Positions 21,201 to 31,141 of a stretch of 64,000 bases of DNA are shown in pieces (positions within the stretch are counted from its first letter, which is position 1; each line of letters opens with the position of its first letter). The translations under genes were made by a program, and so were the position numbers. This DNA is from Panicum virgatum (lineage: Eukaryota > Streptophyta > Magnoliopsida > Poales > Poaceae), in the NCBI RefSeq assembly GCF_016808335.1, contig NC_053142.1, positions 186,001-250,000 on the forward strand, in the 5' to 3' direction. The notes beneath the pieces are model-generated. The model did not search any database and had not been told where the DNA came from. It was given only the letters and a program-made list of their open reading frames with translations.

Positions 21201-21830
21201 GCACATGATACTCTAATGAGCACCGGTTTCTAGGATAAATCAATGAAAATGCAATACCACTATTACTTGAACCCAGGTGTTGCATCATAATGAACATAAC
21301 AATCTAGATGTTAAAGGAGAGGTCAAGAATTTGAGGTTGGAAGGGGGAGTTGAGATGAAGAAAAATGATGCTAGGCTATCAGAACAACCCCGGATCAAAA
21401 TGAAGATTGTTACATATGGATGGAACTATCAGAGGTTAGCCATTTGTTGGCCGGGAGAGGATCTTGGGTATTCGGAATGAGGAGGACCCTGATATTTTAT
21501 ACTTTTCCAGAAACATAATGGGATGGAGCAGGATAGAATGATTAAGGTTGCCGGTGGATAGGGATGAAAACTGAACTGAAATTCCTCGTTACTGTATCGT
21601 TTATGTAAAGATGATACCATTTCTGAAAATTCATATCTGGATTTTCTAATTTCTATCAACATCGTATTTTAGACGTCGACGAGTAGTAAACTTATGAAAC
21701 CAGGTAAGTTACTGACCGACTGGAAATTATTTTTCTATAGATGATATAATTTCCGACCGTTTTTATTCCTATCGATAAGAATGACGAATATATTTGTAAA
21801 ATATTGTGTGCACGTGGGAGAGTGCTGTGT
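21201..21830. other. Intergenic, no gene seen
   Basis: Unique AT-rich sequence between the non-autonomous CACTA and a LINE fragment. ORFs of about 70 codons show no motif. Confidence 0.5.
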
Positions 21831-21899
21831 TATTAGAGATTTTCTAGAAGGTGATAAAGTTTCATTTGCATGTGTTGTCTTCACTGTATATCATAGATA

Positions 21900-22480
21900 A
21901 GGATACTTTCATTTGGTGTTTTGCTAGGTTAATCCAAGATCATATCAGGCATGTAGAATCTGTCCTAGGAAGCTTTGAAAACCCTAAATGCATTGAGGAA
22001 GAAAGCATAGCTTTGAATGGGTGACTTTAATGAAACCCTGCTTAGCTACGAGGAGGAAGGTGTACCAAAAACATGGGTTCATGGATAAGCTTAGGGAGGT
22101 GTTGGAGTGTATTTTACTATGTTGGAGGATTTGGGTTTAGACAGTTATGCTTTCACTTCGATCGTTACATCAGAGAAAGGCTAGATCGGGCTATTGCTGA
22201 TCTGAAGTGGAGACGTTCCCTGGAGTACAGTGTGCTTAACGTTTATCAAGGCCGCTATTATGCTTGGTGAGGGAACAAGTGTTACATTTTGAGACAGGGA
22301 AATTAGTGCATATGAAGGCAATTGCACAAGCTGATAAGCTATGCCATCACCGTAAGTGATATCCTGCTTTGATCTCACTAAAGGCCTTTTTGATGACATG
22401 AGTCTATGGTGTACTGTTGTTGATGATCTGAATAAGACAAATAAAACAATATGCATTGACAGGCCTGGGACAAGCTGTGC
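21900..22480 (+). mobile_element. LINE (non-LTR retrotransposon) endonuclease-domain fragment
   Basis: In one frame around 22017-22080 it reads GDFNETLLSYEEEG, the GDFN motif of APE-type endonucleases. Around 22165-22215 it reads RERLDRAIADLKWRR, matching the conserved RLDRAxAxxxW motif about 40 residues further on. Between them the frame shifts, and stops are frequent. RT and 3' parts are not contiguous. It is a dead 5' fragment. Confidence 0.65.
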
Positions 22481-23030
22481 AGCACAAAGAAGAACCGGGG
22501 GCTAGGCGCTTAGATATATCCACTTATTCATCTTGGCATGCTTGTTTTGACAACTCTTAACGAACTCCCACAAGATCTCGAGAAAAAAAGATCATGATTT
22601 CACCATTTTTTTTTGAGGGGATCAAAATCCCTAGAAGGAAGAACCTTTCTTAAGAACATGCAGAACTTCCTTGCAATATTTCGGTGCTCCTGGAGAAGGC
22701 AGACCAAGAGGTTCTTCCACATGTTCTTGCACCCAAAAACAAAGTAGAGAACCTCAGCACCTCCCCCAAATCTTTGACGAAAAGGGAAGACCGGCCAACA
22801 GTCCCCAAAGGAATTGTTATTACATTCCCAAAATAGAAGCTGCTCATCAGTACAGGAAAAAAATCACTAGTACATGACAACCTACATGCAAGCTCTCGTA
22901 ATGAGTAACTGAAAACAAATTAAAGTGACGATATATATTTATTTTAACAAAGCAACAGAGCAGTAGAATGGCCGGCCGGTAGGTCATTATTTGCTTTGAA
23001 AGGGAACTAAGCTAGAAGGAACGAGAAGCA
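22481..23030. other. Non-coding, no element recognised
   Basis: 3' flank of the cysteine-rich peptide gene (minus sense) and the edge of the LINE fragment. The open frames at 22650-22880 on both strands have no recognisable domain. Confidence 0.45.
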
Positions 23031-23166
23031 GCAGCAAGACATTAGACACATGCATGCATGCCTGGCTGCCTGCATCCACTCTTATTCTGCAGTGATGAAC
23101 GTACGTACAGATGAACAACTCTCTCTGCATAGTAACTAACAGGGAGATGATGATCTAGGATCTGGG

Positions 23167-23437
23167 TTAGTTGGAATTGCAGACAGACTCGCACTGCAGG
23201 ATGCAATCGTTGTTGACATGATTTACGCAGTCGTTGCAAATTTCTGCATTGACTGGCGGGTAACCGACGCTGATGCCAGAGCATTGGGTGTTGGCTTCAG
23301 CTTGGCATGCGTTGGCGCAATCTTGGTCGTTGCAGGCGTCCGGAACCGTCTGTGCCACCGCTAGCTGCGCTGTGGACGACAGGATCACCACGATGCAGAC
23401 ATCGGCTAGCTGCCACCACACGAAAGGACGCAGCCAT
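23167..23437 (-). CDS. Small secreted cysteine-rich peptide, unknown family, possible frame break in signal peptide
   Basis: The minus-strand frame from about 23420 encodes a hydrophobic segment (DVCIVVILSSTAQLAVAQT), which looks like the end of a signal peptide with cleavage after AVA. A mature peptide of about 60 residues has nine cysteines, in the order CxxxxC, CxxxC, CxxC and CxxxCxxxC, ending ESVCNSN and a TAA at 23169-23167. The best start is ATG 23437 (MAASFRVVAAS), one base out of frame with the rest: a single extra C near 23405 separates them. A TATA box at 23561-23554 and a short leader support a real gene. I do not recognise the family; the paired CxxxC spacing is reminiscent of alpha-hairpinin or thionin-like peptides, without a clear match. 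It is probably secreted to the apoplast. Confidence 0.6.
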
Positions 23438-23553
23438 TTTATCTGGAGCTGGAGCTACAGCTAGAGCTAGATGCAGAAGCAGCTTGCTATGATTTTTGGT
23501 GACGATACGTACGTGTGGGGTGAAGGGGTGAAGGCTGCCTCTTCCCTACTATT

Positions 23554-23561
23554 TATTTATA
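23554..23561 (-). promoter_or_regulatory. TATA box of the cysteine-rich peptide gene
   Basis: TATAAATA on the minus strand lies 117 bases upstream of ATG 23437. Confidence 0.6.
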
Positions 23562-23718
23562 GTACAATAGCATGGCATGTGAGGATTTGACCACACATTT
23601 TTCAATTTCACAGATTGAAATATGGGACAGCTCGTCTGGACGGTGATCCCATCAGGTTTGGATAGTCATCACGCATTGTACTGTTATGCGGTCATTTCAC
23701 CATGTAAATTAAACCTAG

Positions 23719-24042
23719 CTCTTGTTTAGTTCCCTGTGTAAAGTTTTTGAATGGAATCTTTTCACATTTGAAGTATTAAACATAGACTAATTACAAAACT
23801 AATTTCGAGATGAATTTATTAAGACTAATTAAGACATCAGTAGCATATGGTTACTGTAGCAGTTGCTGTAGCAATTTAGTGTCTAATCATGGTCTAATTA
23901 GGCTCATTAGATTCGTCTCGTAATTTACAAGCAAACTATGCAATTAGTTTTTTTATTTCATTTAGATTTAATACTCCATGCATGTGCCGCAACATTCGAT
24001 GTGATAGTTTTGAGGTGTAAAGTTTATGCAACTAAACAAGGG
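23719..24042. mobile_element. hAT-type MITE with CTTGTTTAGTT termini
   Basis: CTTGTTTAGTTCCC at 23721 is mirrored by GCAACTAAACAAG ending at 24040, enclosing about 320 AT-rich bases with internal phrases common to this abundant grass MITE ('tagcagttgctgtagcaa', 'attagattcgtctcg'). Exact borders and an 8-bp TSD are unclear. Confidence 0.7.
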
Positions 24043-25484
24043 GCTAGAGGAAAATAATCGCTGTCTAGGTGGTAACTACAAGCTCAATTTTCATGAATAC
24101 AATACTAGCACTAGTATGCTTCGGATTGTGTATTGTTACTCGACATCATGGCAACATGTTTTACTGTGCAATCGTTTGCGTATGGTGTGGTTAATTTGTG
24201 AGTTGGTGTGGTTAAGAGGAAAAGTTAAAATGAACAGCTAGAGATGAATTTTGTTGATTTATTTACTCTTAGATAGAGGGTTGGGTGTGGAGTAGATGAG
24301 ATTTCGTATTTTCTCGTTACAATGAATGAGTTGCTGTTTAACTTGTTTTAATAGTGAACACTGCAGGTTTGAAAATTAAAAGTCATATAGCTCCTACTTT
24401 TGTTAATGACGACTGCATGTTCACCTGCCTCTTTGCTTCCATTATTAGATATATCAATCTTCCATCAAGAATAATATCGAAGTTAAACCCTGGAGTCTGA
24501 ATTTATTATTAACACGCGATCCAATCATACATAACTTTGCATTCAGATCTGTTTCGAGATGGAGAGTCAAGAGTAATCACATAGCTCAAGACCCATCGGC
24601 GATGAAAGTTTCAGTCATATTAAAAACTGAAGTTTTCCAGTTTCGTATCAAGATGTAGTAATTTATCCTAACACACACACACTACCCTGGCCGGTTAAGA
24701 TAGCCTGCTAATTTTGTCAGCGCAACGGCTGCGCCAAAAGAGTACTCGCAAGTGGGATTTCAGGAGCGAGGCCAAGCAAAGGGTAGAAAATCCCATCCTT
24801 CTCATGGCTTGCTACATTGGGTCCAAATGGTCCAAACATTACTACACTACGACACAAGAATAAGTCTATGGGCATGTATAACCTCCATTTAAAATATGTA
24901 GATGCATTTTGTTATATTACGACAAGTTTTTGAGCCAGATCTAATCTATTAATATGTAGTTATGTTATACAAAATCGTAAGCAAAAGTTCATGCTTTACA
25001 ATACAGAATTTAATAACTTCCAGAACCAAAGTATTATAAAAGAACTTTCAGTTATGGGCTCCTTGTATTGAAATATGGCTACTAATTCAAAACACATGTA
25101 CTTCTACTTTTTGTTATTCGTGCAATGTCACCCTCCTCCCATCTTGGATCAAGAATAATATCAAAAATCAAACCTCGAGTCTAGATCTATTATATAATAT
25201 TAACACGGCTCCAATCATACAATTTGGGATTCAGATATGTTACCTGTTTTGTATTGATTCAGTAACCAACATAATCTGGTTTAGATTCACGTTTGCTGCA
25301 GACTTAATTTTCTCTGCACAATGGTATTTTTGGAGCAATGTCCGAGCTTGTAACAACCTGGGTTTTTGAAAACACGAAAATCTGATATTTTTAAAACTTT
25401 TTTAATTAAATTAACTTAACTTGTTTTGTAATCAACTAAAACTTGAGCAAACCTAGACGAACCTATGTCTCCTACATTAATTCT
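24043..25484. other. AT-rich intergenic with one diverged dispersed repeat pair
   Basis: No gene seen. About 95 bases at 24466-24552 recur in diverged form at 25149-25240 (shared phrases 'gaataatatc', 'ccaatcatac', 'attcagat'). The sequence is otherwise unremarkable. Confidence 0.5.
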
Positions 25485-26070
25485 ATAGTTGGAGTGAATT
25501 GATGCAGATGGTGAGAAGCTTTGGAGGAAGGTGATTGATTTTATATATAAAACTGCTGATCCAAACCTTTTCACCACTAGAGTGTTGGGAGTTTCCCAGT
25601 TTATGAAGAGTTTCATGCAGGCAGCAAAAGTTGCTAGTTTTGGTTTCAGTTGGAGTGTGGGAGATGGGAAAAAAGATTTGATTTTGGGAGGATAATTGGC
25701 TGGGTACCATGAGTCTGTCTATCCAATTCTAGGACCTGTACTTGTAATTAAAGTCAGCTACAATTGCAGAGCTGTAGGATGGGGAAAATTTAAAATGCTC
25801 TTTCTCTATAATATATGGCTTGATGTAGTTCAACTTGCCTCAACCATTGTGTATTCGGGTGAACAAGATGCATTGATATGGCAGTATAACTCTAATGGGG
25901 TGTATAGCTCATGTTTTCTTTATAAAATCATAAGTTTCAGATGGGCCAAACTGGTGCATGTGCCTTTGGTGTGGGGGCTTAAGATTCCACCTAGAGTCAA
26001 CTATTCCTTGGGCTGGTAACAAATAACAAGGTGCTTACCAGGGATAATCTTAGTAAGAGGAGGAAAGAGT
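25485..26070 (+). mobile_element. LINE 3' fragment (RT C-terminus with zf-RVT zinc-binding region)
   Basis: Across shifting frames it reads KFWRKVIDFKYKT-like sequence, FGFSWSVGDGKKDLILG, then DALIWQYNSNGVYSSCFLY and LKIPPRVNYSLGW, then VLTRDNLSKRR. These are the consecutive landmarks of the region after the RT in plant LINEs. There are several stops and frameshifts. It may or may not belong to the same element as 21900-22480; the peptide gene and MITE lie between. Confidence 0.65.
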
Positions 26071-26119
26071 AGGATAATTCACGTCTGTTTTTTGAGAAAC
26101 CGAGACAGTCCAACATTTG

Positions 26120-26523
26120 TGTTAGTTAATTCAGGCACGTTCATATTAGTTTGTTTAGTTGTTTCTTCAGTTGTTAGAGTCCATGCGCATGAGGACACGA
26201 TCTGCTTGTGTTGATCCCGTGCGCATAGGTGGAGGTGGCGAGGATAGCTCGCGACATCCGAGTGTTCAGGGGGCATCGTGCACTCTTCTGTTGCGAGTTG
26301 TGGGGGTGGACGCGGCATCTGCGCGGTGAGAGAAGCGCTCGTGCGCCCGTTTACTTGTATTGCAATTGCTAATAGATAGAGGAGAAGAACAGAAAAGTTG
26401 TAGCTTGATTGCAGCATAAAAACAAAGTCCAAGTGTTCGTGTGCGTTCGTGTGTGCGTTCCCGTCTCTGAATTCATCATCCTCGGCTCCAGCGAGGTGAG
26501 TAGCCCCAGCGTGCGCCGGAACA
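26120..26523 (+). repeat. 5' LTR of copia element 1
   Basis: TGTTAGTTAATTCAGG at 26120 to GCCGGAACA at 26523 (404 bp) is followed two bases later by the primer-binding site TGGTATCAGAGC (26526-26537), complementary to initiator tRNA-Met. The start and end dinucleotides are TG and CA. Confidence 0.8.
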
Positions 26524-26525
26524 AT

Positions 26526-26537
26526 TGGTATCAGAGC
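26526..26537 (+). other. Primer-binding site (tRNA-iMet) of copia element 1
   Basis: TGGTATCAGAGC directly downstream of the 5' LTR, the standard PBS of plant Ty1/copia elements. Confidence 0.85.
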
Positions 26538-26568
26538 CGGGTTGAGGAGCTTCGGCGGCACGGCGTCA

Positions 26569-28596
26569 TGACCTCCCCCAAGCACCGAGGTCGCACGCCG
26601 CCGCCGCCGAGCAAGCCCAGGACATCCGACGGCAAGTCCCCACCGCCGTCACCCGAGAAGAAGGCAAGGTCACCCGGGAACAACTCGGGGAGGACGGCTT
26701 CAAGATACTGCTTGAAGAGGGCTTCATTTGAATCTTGGACCAGTGGAGACGGTTGTTGGCAAGGGTGCCACGCATGGTGAATCGCCTCTACCAGCTGACA
26801 CTGGACATCGCCAAGCCGGTGTGTCTTGCTGCGCAAGGCACCAATGCGGCGTGGCGATGGCACGCAAGGTACGGCCACCTCAACTTCCGGGCACTTCGGC
26901 AATTGGCACAGCGGCAGATGGTGCAAGGGATGTGTTATCGCCATAAATTAACAGGGTTAATTAATGGGCCACAAGCAAGTTGGGCTTAGTGTGGAAATTA
27001 AAGAAGGCTTGTGAATTGGCTCCTGCATGAGTATTTGGGCCATGTGGGCCGTGTATCTTTAGGTTTAGTTCAGTTCGGTTAGGGTTAGAGTCCAATATGG
27101 ACGTGTTAGTTTAGATTGTGTTCCAAGTCTACGGACTATAAATATGTACCCTATGACATTCATAGGAGGAGGACGTCATTCACCTTCAGCAACAACAAAC
27201 CGCGGTGCACCGCTACCCCTGTTTCTAGGGTTTTCATCCAAGTAAGCGCCATGCTGCCTTGATCGCTCCTTGCGATCAAGGCAGCATTGTTCTTGCTTTT
27301 ACCTTTGGTATTACTCGTGCTGAAGAATTTTTTATGGTGAGTAATGCTAGTTATCCCGATGTTTGTAGCATGTTTTTAGTAGATTTATTACGTGCTTACA
27401 TGCTTAACATATGCAAATATCATGTTACTCATGCATGATCATATACTTTCAATCTTGTACTAGTTCTTGCTACGCAGAATTAGTCGTGCAGGAGTAACAC
27501 CTTGCTGTGTTCTGTTTAGTAGATCCGATCTGTTATGGTTTGTTCTTATCCTATAAGAATTGATTTAATATCTGCTAGATTAGGCCTTGCAAATGGATTG
27601 GATGTTCCGGCGACATATTAGATGTTTTGCTTTAGTCTTAGTGGGGATTGTTCTGGGAATTGGCTCTTGCTACTTCTTAGGCCTCTATTCTGGTTAAGGT
27701 TTAGCCATCTATTACGTGTGTTAGGCCTAATTATGTGTAGGACGTTCCGATCTAGCAGTGAGGCTTTTACCATCATGGATTGGATTGATTGAATGTAATT
27801 ACAGCAATTTATTACAGTTATATGCTTCATTTATTGATATCTGGATATACAAATCTGACTGACACTGGGACTCGATCGGCTCTTTAAAGCTGATGCAAGA
27901 GTCGTCCCGAGGAGCCGACAGTGGCTCGGACTAATGTTTATACATGTCTATGTATGCAGGCGAATCACTGAAACACGTTTTGCACCTTCCTGATCAGGTA
28001 TAAGTCAGGTGGCACGCCCTGCAACTCTGGAAGCAATAGGCGTGTGCCAGGATCTGGGCCGTTGACCGAGGGACCGGTGCCAGTTAGCGCCCCGGCAGCT
28101 CACGGCTCCTCATGTTGCCTATCGCTACTCGCTGGTGGGTTTCGACCAATAATAGGATGCCGCAGCTCGATCATGTCAATAAGGTCTACGACAGCTGCTT
28201 GGCGGGCAAGTAGCGAAGAATGCCATTCCCTGGCAAAGCAAAGTACCGCGCGGAGTCCAAGCTCGAGCTTGTGCACAGCGACATCTGTGGGCCGGTGACG
28301 CCATCGACTCCAAGTGGCAATATATTCTTCCTCCTCGTCGATGACCTCAACCGGTACATGTGGCTCATCCTACTGGGCTCCAAGGACCAGGCAATGGCGG
28401 CGATAATGTGTTTTCAGGGGGTGCACCAAAGTTGAAGCCGGGAGAAAGCTGGGCAGACTGCACACCGACCGCGGAGGTGAGTTCACGGCGTGCACGTTCA
28501 CTGACTACCGCGCCGAGGAGGGAATCCAGAGGCACCTCACCGCGATGTACACGCCCCAACAGAACGGGGTAGTAGAACAGTGATTGATGGTCGGGT
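26569..28596 (+). pseudogene. Copia element 1 gag-pol remnant (gag start, pre-integrase, integrase), interrupted by a solo LTR
   Basis: A short gag-like start (MTSPKHRGRTPPPPSKP) passes after a large deletion straight into the pre-integrase zinc-binding region (WHARYGHLNFRALRQLA). The frame is cut at 26932 by a solo LTR and resumes exactly after its TSD at 28155-28159 with PQLDHV and DSCLAGK. The integrase core follows: VHSDICGPVTPSTPSGN, then after frameshifts LHTDRGGEFTACTF and YTPQQNGVVEQ. It stops at about 28590, where another LTR begins. RT and RNase H are missing. Not functional. Confidence 0.75.
26933..28154 (+). mobile_element. Solo LTR (gypsy, Grande/RIRE-like) inserted in copia 1, TSD GGATG
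   Basis: TGTTATCGCC at 26933 to CCAATAATA at 28154 (1222 bp) is flanked by GGATG on both sides (26928-26932 and 28155-28159). The terminal ATAATA is one change from the ATAACA expected as partner of TGTTAT. The promoter is at about 27127 (CTATAAATATG). Removing it and one TSD copy restores the copia integrase frame, which proves the borders. Confidence 0.85.
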
Positions 28597-29002
28597 TGTC
28601 ACAGGTGGAGTTGGTTAGAGTTTTTCTGTCGAATATGTGTACAATCCGGTTACGATTGGACTTGAGTTGTATTAGGGTCTAGGATAGAGTTCTAGTCGTA
28701 CTCTAATCTAGGGGGCCATAAATATGAGGCCAACCCTATTGTAACCGTAAGACGACAAGATAGCTTGGGTTGGGTGTGTGGCGCTTCCGTGGTGTGCCCG
28801 GATGCCGGCATAGCTATTGATACGGGGAGGAGTGCCCGTATCAATAGTCCCGGGGATGTAGGCTTCGGCTGAACCTTGTTAACAAATATCGTGCCTCCGG
28901 TGTCGTCTGTGATCGTGCATGTTCGTCTCGGATAGATCTAATCATCGTTTCCGCTGGGGAAGATTAGCAAGCCAGCTCGTCGCTGGGGGCTAATCTCTAA
29001 CA
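28597..29002 (+). mobile_element. LTR (copia- or TRIM-size, 406 bp) between copia 1 and copia 2
   Basis: TGTCACAGGTGG at 28597 to ATCTCTAACA at 29002 has a TATA-like CCATAAATATG near 28716 and the size of a short LTR. Flanking pentamers CGGGT and CAAGT differ at two positions, both G/A. No PBS follows. It may be a solo LTR, or the 5' LTR of copia 2 with its leader and gag deleted. Confidence 0.5.
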
Positions 29003-30288
29003 CAAGTACGCAACACACTAATGACGAATGAGACCTGGGAACTAGTTCCACGAAGGAGAGGGATAAATCTCATAGATAGCAAGCGGGTCTACAAAATAAA
29101 GAAAAAAGCTGATGGCTCAATAGAAAGGTTCAAGGCTAGGCTGGTAGCCAAGGGTTTTAAACAAAGACATGGAGTAGACTACCTAGATACTTACAGCCCA
29201 GTGGTTAAACCATCCACTGCCTGAATAATTTTATCTATGGCAATTTCAAAGGGTTGGTCTCTAAGACAGGTAGATATACAAAATGCCTTTCTTAATGGGT
29301 TGCTTCAAGAAGAAGTGTATGTGAAGCAGCCTCTAGGCTATCAAGATCCTAACAAGCTACCAGCTCACATATGTCGATTCAGAATAGCACTGTATGGCCT
29401 AAAACAGGCACCCGGAGCATGGCATTCAAGGCTTACAGGGAAATTACAGGAGCTGGGCTTCAAATCTTGAGAGCAGATGCATCTCTATTCATATTCAGAA
29501 ATAGAGAGGTCACCGTTTATATGTTAATATATATTGACCACATCATCATTGCCAGTTATTCGGATAGTACAGTCAACAAGTTGATGCAGCAGCTCACAGG
29601 AGAGTTTGCAATCAAGGATCTGGGTACACTAAACTATTTCCTGGGCATTGAAGTTAAGCAACAAAGAGATGGTCTAATGTTGTCTCAGAAGCACTATGCT
29701 CTTGATCTGCTGAAAATAGCATGTATGGAAAAATGCAGAGCAATTTCCACACCCATGGCAACAACCGAGAGACTGTCTAGAGAACAAGGCCATTCACTGA
29801 ACAATGGAGAGCAGTTTAGATAGCTTCTCTGATGCAGACTGGGCTGGATGCCCTGATGATCGCCGATCCACGTCAGGCTTTGCAGTATTCCTTGGAACAA
29901 ACCTGGTGTTCTGGAGCTCAAGAAAACAGGCCACAATGTCAAGATCGAGTACCGAAGTAGAGTACAAGGCTATTGCCAACATGACAACTGAAATAATCTG
30001 GGTGCAGTCACTACTACAGGAATTAGGGGTGTTCCAACACAAGGCACCGTTGATTTGGTGTGATAATCTTGGGCTACCTACCTGACGACTAATCCAATGT
30101 TCCATGCCAGGACCAAACATATTGAAGTGGATTTCCAATTCGTTCGAGAACAAGTAGCCCGCAAAGCACTAGAAGTGAGGTTTATCTCCTCCAAGGATCA
30201 ACTGGCAGATGTACTGACAAAGCCACTCTCCAGAGCGCCTTTCACAAAGAATCGATCCAATCTCAACATGACAGCACGTTGTGATTGA
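29003..30288 (+). pseudogene. Copia element 2 RT and RNase H remnant
   Basis: The frame starts abruptly at [13 protein letters not shown] (29023) and continues as the copia [41 protein letters not shown] and [12 protein letters not shown]. The catalytic YVDD box is YIDH (29533-29544). After NNGEQF (29818) it jumps by deletion to the RNase H motif [18 protein letters not shown], then [11 protein letters not shown] and [13 protein letters not shown]. At least four stops occur, including a TGA near 29222. gag, protease and integrase are absent. Confidence 0.8.
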
Positions 30289-30294
30289 GGGGCA

Positions 30295-30553
30295 TGTCAA
30301 AGTTGTTAGTCAGATAGGCTAGGATAAGCTTCCTGCGTCCCTCACGTCATAGACCGTGTTTACTGCAGAACGTTAGCCGCAACGTTGCCGCGATGTCGTG
30401 ACCACAGGCTGCGCCTTGATAACCGGATCATGGATCCATGTAATTGATCGTTGTACATTTGTTCTATAAATACATACAAGGTCCGAAAGAGAACCAGCGC
30501 TTCGGCAACTCTTTCTGTGCTTTCATTAAGCATTTCCATTTATGTTTTTCATA
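30295..30553 (+). repeat. Probable 3' LTR of copia element 2
   Basis: It starts TGTCAAAGTTG at 30295 directly after the polypurine stretch GATTGAGGGGCA, and contains TATAAATACATAC near 30473. The end is set tentatively at TTCATACA (30553). Confidence 0.5.
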
Positions 30554-31141
30554 CAAATTTCAAACGTTGTGTTCTGAGATTGAAAAAATTCCTCTCGTGT
30601 CACCAAAATCAGGGACATGGTGGCTAGTACCTGGCTGGTTCTTTGTGTATTCTCTCTGGTGCTGTTTTAGTTTGTTAAGTTTGTTGAACACACATGTCCA
30701 TCCCTAAAGAATAATATTTAGCCTTACAGATAGAGATATGCATCCTTTTGATTGTAAGCCACAACACTGATGTTTCCTCACGACATAGAATACAGTACTC
30801 CGTAAGTTTTGTTATAAACGCTGTACAATAGCTTTGAAAAACTATAACTTGTATCATGCCATCGCTGCTCATAATTTTGCTGGATTTTCAAAAACCCTAC
30901 TATGGAGCTAATATATCCCTCATCAACAAAGGAAACTTGTAAGATGTCCAATCTGGAAACAAAACAGTACCACTCATCTGCACAAACATGGTGCAATCAG
31001 TGTTCAAAGTACATAGTGCAGGTTTTACATAGAATTCCAAATTGCCCAAATAAAATGTTATTATCCCAACATAGAGATACAATATGTTCGAGTATTAAAA
31101 TATAGAAAAGCAGCTGGGCCCAACAATTGAAGCTGATGAAG
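30554..31141. other. 3' flank of ankyrin gene A, no gene seen
   Basis: AT-rich sequence containing the presumed 3' UTR of the minus-strand ankyrin-PGG gene. Small ORFs lack motifs. Confidence 0.5.

Noticed and set aside
21900..26070. One continuous LINE from 21.9 to 26.1 kb
   Set aside because: A peptide gene with its own promoter, a MITE and 1.4 kb of unrelated sequence lie between the endonuclease and zf-RVT fragments; two separate fragments are the simpler reading.
26409..26944. ORFs antisense to copia 1 (26079-26585 and 26531-26944, minus strand)
   Set aside because: Shadows of the LTR and gag/pre-integrase region; no homology-like motifs.
27240..27290. Hairpin with 'ccttgatcgctccttgcgatcaagg' as a terminator or microRNA precursor
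   Set aside because: Short perfect stem inside a solo LTR; arms too short for a plant microRNA precursor and no supporting context.
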